The notes under the pieces are model-generated. The model was given only the letters and a program-made list of their open reading frames with translations, was not told the DNA's origin and did not search any database. From contig NC_079243.1 of the NCBI RefSeq assembly GCF_028009165.1, forward strand, positions 4,588,001 to 4,652,000: a stretch of 64,000 nucleotides of DNA, written 5' to 3'. Position numbers and translations under genes: made by a program. Source of the DNA: Akanthomyces muscarius. Lineage: Eukaryota; Ascomycota; Sordariomycetes; Hypocreales; Cordycipitaceae. Of this stretch, positions 57,665-64,000 are shown in pieces (the stretch's first letter is position 1; the number at the start of each line of letters is the position of its first letter).

Positions 57665-58226
57665 TAGTTGGTGCTCTTCTTGGAGACGTCGGTGATCTGG
57701 AGGGCTGTGTGGCTGTTAGCGGTTGAACGGAATGGGGAAGCGATCGAACCCTCGGAGCTGGAAGGGCCTTTGTCTGGCAAAAGGCAAAAACGCGCTTCGG
57801 AAAAAAAGGTCCTTCCAGCTCGGGATCGCGTCGCATTCGGGGTGTCGCGTACTGGGAGGCAGGGACTGCTTGAGCTTCTCGGCCTTCTCGGTGTCCTTGA
57901 GCACCAGGGTGTACAGGTGCTTCTGGCAGCGGACCTTGAACTTGATGTTCTGGGCCTTCTTGTTCTTCTTGATGCGCGCGGCTGCAGTATTCGGTCAGCA
58001 ATTGTCCTCCTCAATCACACTTCCATCGCCCTCGTCATCGACAGTCGTCGCCAGGTCAGGCGTTCGGGTTTCCCGGTGTGCAAAAACGTACAGGAGGCGT
58101 CCTTCCGACGGCAGATCTCGATGAACTAAAACCGCAAGTCAGTACTGATGAATTCTTTTCCTCAAAAATTGAACGGGCGTTGTTCCCAATTCGCACCTTC
58201 TTGATATCGGCGACTTCGCGAGGCAT
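57665..58226 (-). CDS. RPL38: 60S ribosomal protein L38 (eL38)
   Basis: Four exons, 58226-58197, 58125-58092, 57981-57853 and 57705-57665; 77 aa, the usual size. The protein starts [19 protein letters not shown], continues with [20 protein letters not shown] and [20 protein letters not shown], and ends [11 protein letters not shown]. These are the hallmark segments of eL38, a small protein of the large ribosomal subunit. The first exon holds only ten codons, and introns make up more than half of the gene, as is common for fungal ribosomal-protein genes. The last intron (57852-57706, 147 bp) contains a strong inverted repeat, listed separately. Confidence 0.96.
57755..57821. repeat. Inverted repeat (hairpin) inside the last RPL38 intron
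   Basis: A left arm at 57755-57771 (GAGCTGGAAGGGCCTTT) and a right arm at 57805-57821 are complementary at 16 of 17 positions, with a 33-nt loop; the single mismatch becomes a G-U or A-C pair depending on strand. The hairpin lies wholly inside the intron, and its function is unknown. Confidence 0.85.
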
Positions 58227-58807
58227 TTTGGCGGTGTTGTGTGGTTTGACCGAAAAGTACGATTGAACTGTGAATAGAATAGATTGGGCTGGATTTTGCA
58301 GATATTATTTTTGTGCGCCGACTTGTCCACTCGCGGGGTGGTGCAACGCACGGGCCACATTTTCTTGGTTTTCGAGCTGTGGCTGGGCATTCTGTGGCTG
58401 GTGGGCCATGCGCCACATCTACCCTATTCTTGTCCAACGGATGGCGATCGCCTTGTGCTTTTCAGGATAAAATCAATCAAAATATACAAAGTATGTACAG
58501 CGGTCCCGTTGTTGTTGCTGCTGTAAATACTGTTGATCTTTACTGGCCTTTTTCAGTGTTGGTAGTGAGGCGCTGCGTGATTTGGCCTTACCATACGTTT
58601 GCAATAACAGCCTAGCACTCATGCAGAACTCAATGGAGTTTCGAGCTGATTGACTTAATTCCACGCGGTGGCACAAATTTCAATCAAAGCATGCTCGGAG
58701 AATTATTGATAAATTTTTGTTTTATTTTCCATTGAACCACAAACCTTCCTATTTCAAATGACGAAGTATACCGAATTTTCAACGTTCTTACCCGCAAAGC
58801 CACCAGC
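58227..58807. other. RPL38 promoter region
   Basis: 581 bp upstream of RPL38, which is also the 3' flank of the next minus-strand gene. No gene seen. Confidence 0.5.
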
Positions 58808-59374
58808 TCAATGAATCCGAGTCAAGCAGTTCGCGTAGCCATAGTTTGGATCACAGATATCCGCACAGGTCTCCTGGACCACAAATCGCCCATTCTCACA
58901 CTTGCGAATCTTTCCCGGTCCGGCCTCCACATCACAATACGACCGACCCTCCTGTGTATTCCCGGGGCACTTGTCGTTGAAGCCTTCGGGTAGGCACAGC
59001 GCGTGCCCGCCGTTGCTTTCGCAGATGCCATCACAGAAGCTCGTGATTGGGAAGCGGCCGTTGGTGCACACGCGAATGCCGCTGGGACCGCCGTCCTTGT
59101 CGCACCAGACATTGTAGCTTGGGTTCTTTTCGCACGGGTCATCCCAGCCAGAGTACTCGCAGTAGGCCCTGCGATCGCTGGCGCGGTTGATGCACCGCCC
59201 CGGGCAGTGCGAAATGGCCTCTCCGACGTGCTTGTTGTTACAGTACAGAATGTCGCTGGCCGCTCCCGCCGTCTGGCACCATCGGTCGCCGGGCTGAAAG
59301 CCCCCGGGGCAGACTATGCCGTCGGCGACGGCGAGGCTGACGAATATAGCAGCAGCGGTAAGTGAAAGCTTCAT
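58808..59374 (-). CDS. Secreted cysteine-rich protein made of three six-cysteine repeats
   Basis: Single exon, 188 aa from the ATG at 59374; the open frame extends further upstream, but this Met starts a clean signal peptide (MKLSLTAAAIFVSLAVADG). The mature part has 18 cysteines that fall into three repeats of about 55 residues. Each has spacing close to C-x(9-10)-C-x11-C-x(10-11)-C-x3-C-x(8-10)-C. Repeats 2 and 3 also share a NGRF block just after their third Cys. No known domain is recognised. Size, secretion signal and disulphide-rich design resemble small secreted proteins of plant- or insect-associated fungi, but any effector or antimicrobial role is only a guess. Confidence 0.8.
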   Translation of the reverse strand: MKLSLTAAAIFVSLAVADGIVCPGGFQPGDRWCQTAGAASDILYCNNKHVGEAISHCPGRCINRASDRRAYCEYSGWDDPCEKNPSYNVWCDKDGGPSGIRVCTNGRFPITSFCDGICESNGGHALCLPEGFNDKCPGNTQEGRSYCDVEAGPGKIRKCENGRFVVQETCADICDPNYGYANCLTRIH

Positions 59375-59878
59375 GTTGATATTAAAGAAGTTGAAGAAAA
59401 AAAAAGGGTATAATTTTTGTAGCCAAAGGATTCTACTGAAGCAGAAAGAATTGGCGTCTTCATTCGTCTTACTTGTACAAATATCGGAGACATACCGAGG
59501 AGGGGGTGCGAGCCTTGTCTTGTCAGCCGCTTCCGCGAGGTAGCATCGTCTCGTATGCCATCTGCACTGCTCAGCCTTGCACCCGTTTCTAGCCTCCAAA
59601 GGATTCATCGCGCGGAAGTGAGAGTATTGCCCTAACATGGAGAGCCTGCCCGAGCTACGGAGCAACTCTAGGGATGCTCGGACACTGTCCGGAGTAAAGC
59701 TCGTCACAGTACGGACACACGTTTTCCGCACATCGCAATCGCCGTTACTCGTCAAAGAGAAACTGAAGATTGGGTTCATCGGCGCTCTCAATAGTTCCTG
59801 ATTGATGTCCTTCATGGGGCTAATATGCGGACGAAGAGCTTGGGGCCCTTGTAACTTGCCGATTCATGTCAATGCCGT
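59375..59878. other. Intergenic, promoter of the Cys-rich protein gene
   Basis: 504 bp between two minus-strand genes. It has a T-rich tract just before the start codon of the Cys-rich gene (complement of 59395-59405). No gene. Confidence 0.5.
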
Positions 59879-60856
59879 TCACAAGTCAACAACAATAGGA
59901 TCATTCCGCAGCTGATTACCAGGGCCACCGACTACGGCAGCGTTGACCAAGATTGTGAACTCGTCGCTGCGTGGTCGCCTGAAGAAATGCGCCAGCCTCG
60001 CCCAGACGACCGCCATCGCCAGCCGCAGAACACCTCCCCACGCAGCCCAGCCCGTGAGAATTTCCTCGTAGGCTTCTTGTGCTCCGTCAAACAGGACATG
60101 CTCACGACCGTAGGCAGCGTGAATGTGCCCGAAGACACATAGACGAGGGCGAATGCGCCGTATTTCCTGCGCCAGGTGCGGACAGCCTGCCTGGTGGAAG
60201 TCGCGCTTGTCCAAGTGGTGTCGCGGCGGGCCATGTGTGACCATGATGTCTGGCCGTTGAGCTAGCGAGCCCAGAATAGCCTCCCAATGCTCCTGATTGT
60301 TTGGATGATATTGAAAGGCTGAAACCCCATATTTGGGCGTCCAGGGGCTGCCGAAAACCGTGAGGCTCCTCAAGGAGGGTTGCTCGTCTTGCGTGCCGCT
60401 CTCATGCTCAGTAGAGGGAAAGTGGAGGGTAGTCATCTCATCTTGAAGATAAATGATGTCTCCCCAGATGAGGTCGTCTCTCGTCTGGTTTTGACCGTAG
60501 CGGCGTTCTGGGTACTTTTTTAGAAATGCATTGTCGAGCAAGACGTCATGATTCCCAGCGACAAGTATCTTGAATTTGTGAGGCAAAGATTCAAGCCACG
60601 CGAGCTCCTGTTGCACCTCTGCAAACGACCCGTTCTCTGTCAAATCGCCGGCATGTATCAAAACATCGCCATCAGGCACTTCTGGACGTGTATTGTGCGT
60701 GTCGGAGATGCACACTACTCGGATGGAAGCCTTTCCCGACGCGGTTGGGGGCACAGCAGTGTGAGCGCGATGCGCTTTGATGAGCTGCTCGGCGTAGCGC
60801 CGTTCAGGAAACTTGCGCGTCTTGATGCTTCTCACGACAGGTTCAAATCCAGTCAT
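59879..60856 (-). CDS. Calcineurin-like metallophosphoesterase
   Basis: Single exon, 325 aa. The metal-binding motifs of the fold are complete and in order: CISDTHN (D-x-H), HAGDLTENG (GD), VAGNHDVLL (GNHD), VTHGPPRHH (GH-type) and FGHIHAAYG (GHxH). The DTHN/HAGDLT/GNHD arrangement is that of the small fungal and animal MPPED/239FB-like group, whose members hydrolyse phosphodiesters in vitro; the biological substrate is unknown. A hydrophobic segment near the C-terminus (about 266-285) could associate with membranes. It is divergent from the nucleotidyltransferase-like gene. Confidence 0.86.
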   Translation of the reverse strand: MTGFEPVVRSIKTRKFPERRYAEQLIKAHRAHTAVPPTASGKASIRVVCISDTHNTRPEVPDGDVLIHAGDLTENGSFAEVQQELAWLESLPHKFKILVAGNHDVLLDNAFLKKYPERRYGQNQTRDDLIWGDIIYLQDEMTTLHFPSTEHESGTQDEQPSLRSLTVFGSPWTPKYGVSAFQYHPNNQEHWEAILGSLAQRPDIMVTHGPPRHHLDKRDFHQAGCPHLAQEIRRIRPRLCVFGHIHAAYGREHVLFDGAQEAYEEILTGWAAWGGVLRLAMAVVWARLAHFFRRPRSDEFTILVNAAVVGGPGNQLRNDPIVVDL

Positions 60857-61689
60857 TTTCGTTTATCGTCATAGACGATGGAAGTGGGAGGATTGGCTTC
60901 ATGATACTTGAAAGATTTACGCCATTCTGCTTGGTCTAGTGGTTGGCAGAGGAGAATAGCCGCCGGGCCCGGTCCATGTTTGGAGAGGACGCCAGGCTGT
61001 CGCTCGCCTCCACACTGAATGGAGCGGCCACTGGCCGGATTAGCGGCGCCGCTTGAACTAACAGCGCTTTGCAGAGAGACTCGGGAGGAATTCAACCAGC
61101 GCTTTAAGCGCCCGGGAAGGGTCCGTGAGGGGGAACAGGGGGAAAGTAAAAAAACGAATCTAAAATTGACTGGTCAATTTCATTAATGGTGTGGTTTGAC
61201 ATGTTTCAGGCCAATTCCTTTGCACCAACCGGGCCATGTCGACCTAAAATAGCGACCTGCAGCACCAGTCACTGGAATCAATGACATGATTTAGCTGCCC
61301 GATTAAATTAACATCTAAGAATAGAAACTTCCATATGTTTCTTCGCTATTTATGTACGTGAGGAGACAGATAGGCTGAAACGAAGGCTGTGAAAAATAGT
61401 CGCCCAGGCTGGCCTCACGGCCGACCAGAACGGCCATGTCGTCACGGATTAATGGGCGCTTGAGCTCTCTCGAGGCAGTGTCAGTTACTCGAACGGATAC
61501 GACGGGCTAAAATAGCTATGATGCATAATTGTTATATAAGATGAACCTGGACCGTCTAGGTTGGTCGGGCCTGTTGAGGCGCAACACCGCTCTTCCTTTT
61601 GTCCATTGGCTTCCTGCCCTCTCGGCTCCTTTCCCTCAGACCAATACTTGACGTCACTTCAAGCACTCATTACTCACTCATTATTCACT
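60857..61689. other. Divergent intergenic region
   Basis: 833 bp between two divergent genes. A TATATAAG box at 61533-61540 lies about 150 bp before the start at 61690. A tRNA-like A-box near 60938-60952 is discussed under rejected items. Confidence 0.5.
61533..61540 (+). promoter_or_regulatory. Candidate TATA box of the nucleotidyltransferase-like gene
   Basis: TATATAAG, 150 bp before the ATG at 61690. Confidence 0.4.
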
Positions 61690-62469
61690 ATGGGCAACTG
61701 CTCTTCTCAGCCCGAAAATGACACCGCACCGGCCCCTCGGCGAGCGCGGCAGTAAGCCACAGGCCCAATCACGATTGGCGCACCACAGGAGGTCATGATC
61801 CACGTCCCCAGGAACCGCGTGGACCGCTACGGTGTTCCTGTGCAGCAAGTCACACGGGACATTGAGAGAGATACTCTTCTTGCCGCACTGAAGCATGTCG
61901 CAAACTATGTCGTGCAGCGTGGCCAGACCATCACAGTCGTGGCAGTGGGCGGCGCTGTCAATACTCTGCACCTCCAATCTCGACGTGCCACCCACGATGT
62001 GGACATATTCGGTGCCGACTTTAGCAATAATGCCCGTGTTCTGTTGGACGAGGCCATGCATGATGCGCAAAGACACTACCGAGGTCTTGGGACGGACTGG
62101 CTCAACACGGAAACACAGATGTGGATGCCGGGACCAATCCATCAACAGCTGACCACGGCAGCCGTGAAGCAAAACATCAAAGTTTTTGACATGGCTGGCC
62201 TGACGATCTATGCGGCCCCATGGTCGTATGCCTTTTCCGCCAAAATCAGCCGCCTACTCGCTGGCGGAGACCAGGCTCGCCCGTATGATCTGGACGATGC
62301 CGTGACCTACATCCACGAGTACATCCGCAGTCATGGAAACCAGCCAGTCAAGGTGTCAACGGCAACTGACTGGGCTCGGCATTTTCGCCATGAGAGCACG
62401 CCTGAATTTCTGCGGACGCGGGTTAACCAGGCCTATCGCCGACAGTACGGACGCGACGCGTTCGTTTAG
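61690..62469 (+). CDS. Putatively N-myristoylated nucleotidyltransferase-fold protein
   Basis: Two exons, 61690-61751 and 61812-62469 (60-bp intron, phase 2); 239 aa. Without splicing an in-frame TAA follows codon 21. GTAAGC at 61752 and CCCCAG ending at 61811 restore a continuous frame (RARQ-NRVDRYG). The N-terminus MGNCSSQPEN has Gly2 and Ser6 for N-myristoylation and Cys4 for palmitoylation, so membrane attachment is likely. The core reads VVAVGGAVNTLHLQSRRATH followed by DVDIFG. The GG motif and the downstream D-x-D match the nucleotidyltransferase fold; similar fungal proteins are annotated only as domains of unknown function. No third catalytic Asp is certain. Activity, if any, is unknown. 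A downstream ATG at 61795 gives a shorter alternative without the lipid signal. Confidence 0.72.
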
Positions 62470-62663
62470 CCTCTTGCCTGAGTGGCGAGCACATTTCATC
62501 TCCAGGCTATTTCCTTGTTTATTAACGCCATGATCAGTATTTCTCAGCGGGCGGAATGGAAATGCAATGGTAGATACAGCACAGAGGGTATATTGAGGTT
62601 AGGCTTGGGTGGTACATAACTAAATATGTAATAAAAAATGCAAATATCTCACTTGGCATTAAA

Positions 62664-63383
62664 TCAGGTGAAAGATATATGTGGTTTCCACAGCAATATG
62701 TTCTTTTCCAGAAAGTCTGGGTCGGCCTTTGAGTCGCTTTTACCCGTCAGAAGAGTGCCATTCAGAGTCGGAATCACGAGGGTGTCCTCCAATGGAGTCA
62801 CGGCTGCTGCCCACTCTGGCACCTTTTCCCATGGCCGCAAGTGGTCTGGAACGTTTCTAGCTGCTTCAGCCTCTTCAGGGGTGATCAAAGATGGATTATC
62901 GCGCCGTAGGCCAAGCGCAACACGCTCGTTGAATGACCGCAAGAGTAGGAACGTGCATCCCGCGAGAAACGCATATCTCTCTGCATCCCCGTCTTTTGGG
63001 TCGGGAATGTCTTGAACAGCCCAATTACGCTGTCGCCAGAACGCCTCAAGGCAGTTGCGATAGTCGATGACGTGATCTAGAACAAGGAACTCGTAGAGTC
63101 GATAGAGAGCAAACAACGACGAATCCTCAAACACGCCTTCTGGAGCACCGAATTTGCGCGCGGTAATACCCTCCCAGTATTGCGTCTGATTCTCCAAGAT
63201 GGACCGAGGCGGAGGCGGAGGAAACACAGGATAGTCTGCAGGAGAAGGCGAATAGTCTCCGTCGTCAGGAGTATGTGGCGGCCCAGCCGAGGAAGCGCTG
63301 GCTGTGTGACAGTCAGCCGGCCGCCTTCTGCCCGGCCACCAGAAGGAGGGCTTCCTTAGCCAATCTAGTAGAGAAGAGCGCAT
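62664..63383 (-). CDS. Uncharacterised fungal protein
   Basis: Single exon, 239 aa from the ATG at 63383; the frame is open a little further upstream. It has a basic N-terminus, then a proline-rich linker (SPSPADYPVFPPPPPRS), then a globular part with aromatic-rich helices (LFALYRLYEFLVLDHVIDYR; AERYAFLAGCTFLLLRSFNE). No signal peptide is evident. The C-terminus is hydrophobic and compact (KNILLWKPHISFT). No family is recognised. It is convergent with the nucleotidyltransferase-like gene across 194 bp. Confidence 0.6.
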   Translation of the reverse strand: MRSSLLDWLRKPSFWWPGRRRPADCHTASASSAGPPHTPDDGDYSPSPADYPVFPPPPPRSILENQTQYWEGITARKFGAPEGVFEDSSLFALYRLYEFLVLDHVIDYRNCLEAFWRQRNWAVQDIPDPKDGDAERYAFLAGCTFLLLRSFNERVALGLRRDNPSLITPEEAEAARNVPDHLRPWEKVPEWAAAVTPLEDTLVIPTLNGTLLTGKSDSKADPDFLEKNILLWKPHISFT

Positions 63384-64000
63384 GCCGAAAGCGAGGTAGG
63401 AGAGAAGAGTACGGCGACGGTAACTCAATTCTTGTTTGTTCTGATGCGCCGACGGCGATTTTGACGGAAGCTTGTCCTAGTTCAGAGGTTGGAGCATGGT
63501 GAACTGCCAGGCGCGTAACACTCTGGCCTAGGGGAAATCACGTGCTAAATCACTACGGTTCGCTCCCCGTCCAGCTTCAACGGAGGAGATGTCATGAGCT
63601 GGGATTAACTTTGGAACTTTTTTGCTCCCTATCAGGATCGGCAGCAGCTGAGTGTTTCGCAGGAAATGCGACCAATGTAATTCTTGTTGGTGCTGATGCA
63701 GTGGTGCAAGCGCCTACCAAGATCCACTGGGGAGGCGAGCGAGTTCAACCTGGCACACTGCAACGAATAAAAGCTGCAGCATGTTTACCATACAGAATAT
63801 GTATTTTTGAAACTTGAACATGGCAGCCGTTAGAGATTAGATGCCCCAGGCTGAACAATTTTTTTACTAATCGATGCGAGCTCCTTGAGATGTGTCTCCT
63901 ATCCAAGTGTCTTGGCCGCTAAAACCGCGACATGTGCAGGCCACGCAGTCACTTACGTAGGTACAGTACCTCCTCCACCACGTGCTGAAGTTGTAGACCT
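63384..64000. other. Right-edge intergenic stretch
   Basis: 617 bp with one unsupported 91-codon plus-strand open frame (63542-63817). No other feature seen. Confidence 0.45.

Noticed and set aside
60938..60952. tRNA-like A-box (TGGTCTAGTGGTTGG)
   Set aside because: No B-box GGTTCRANYCC at the right distance and no cloverleaf could be folded by eye.
61690..61755. Possible nonsense codon or stop readthrough after codon 21 of the MGNCSS gene
   Set aside because: A 60-bp intron with good GTAAGC and CCCCAG ends removes the stop and keeps frame, which is a simpler explanation.
63542..63817. 91-codon open frame with a VILVGADAVV segment reminiscent of the eIF2B/MtnA fold
   Set aside because: The match is limited to about ten residues with no supporting flanks, and no exon joins were found.

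Overview
The window is nuclear DNA of a filamentous ascomycete. Most genes carry short introns (47-76 bp, GT...AG, with CTAAC-like branch sites), and the protein families are typical of Sordariomycetes, probably Hypocreales; the order is inferred from gene content, not proven. All exon joins below were worked out by eye from splice signals and reading frame. Every multi-exon model listed keeps frame from start to stop.

Layout. 1-233 holds the 5' end of a gene that runs off the left edge. 643-2469 is a 1.8 kb Fot1/pogo-like DNA transposon with 42-bp terminal inverted repeats and TA target duplications; its interior has become extremely AT-rich, as expected from RIP. 3.8-24 kb carries a set of accessory genes: a full-size ABCC transporter, a single-pass cell-surface protein, an M28 peptidase of the glutamate carboxypeptidase II type, a TauD-like dioxygenase, a 14-TM drug-efflux-type MFS transporter, a SAM methyltransferase, a secreted histidine phosphatase and a SIMPL-domain protein.

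25.6-46.1 kb is the most striking part and looks like a biosynthetic gene cluster without a PKS, NRPS, terpene cyclase or DMATS. It contains a second full-size ABCC transporter, a P450 with an unusual oxygen-binding motif, a stand-alone adenylating ligase, an indoleamine 2,3-dioxygenase-like protein in which the proximal heme His appears to be Met, a phosphatidylserine-decarboxylase-like protein of the kind that includes the tryptophan decarboxylase PsiD, a second P450 resembling aromatic-acid hydroxylases, and an 11-exon anion:cation-type MFS transporter. A plausible reading is that the decarboxylase makes an amine, the dioxygenase-like protein and P450s oxidise the scaffold, the ligase activates an acid, and the transporters move substrate and product. 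No function is proven by sequence alone, and no cluster transcription factor was seen.

47-64 kb is more ordinary: a 2EXR/F-box-like protein, the prenyltransferase alpha subunit (with a long N-terminal extension), a RING protein, mevalonate kinase, a predicted alpha/beta-barrel protein, ribosomal protein L38, a secreted protein made of three six-cysteine repeats, a calcineurin-like phosphoesterase, a putatively myristoylated nucleotidyltransferase-like protein, and an uncharacterised protein. No rRNA, convincing tRNA, CRISPR array or origin was found.
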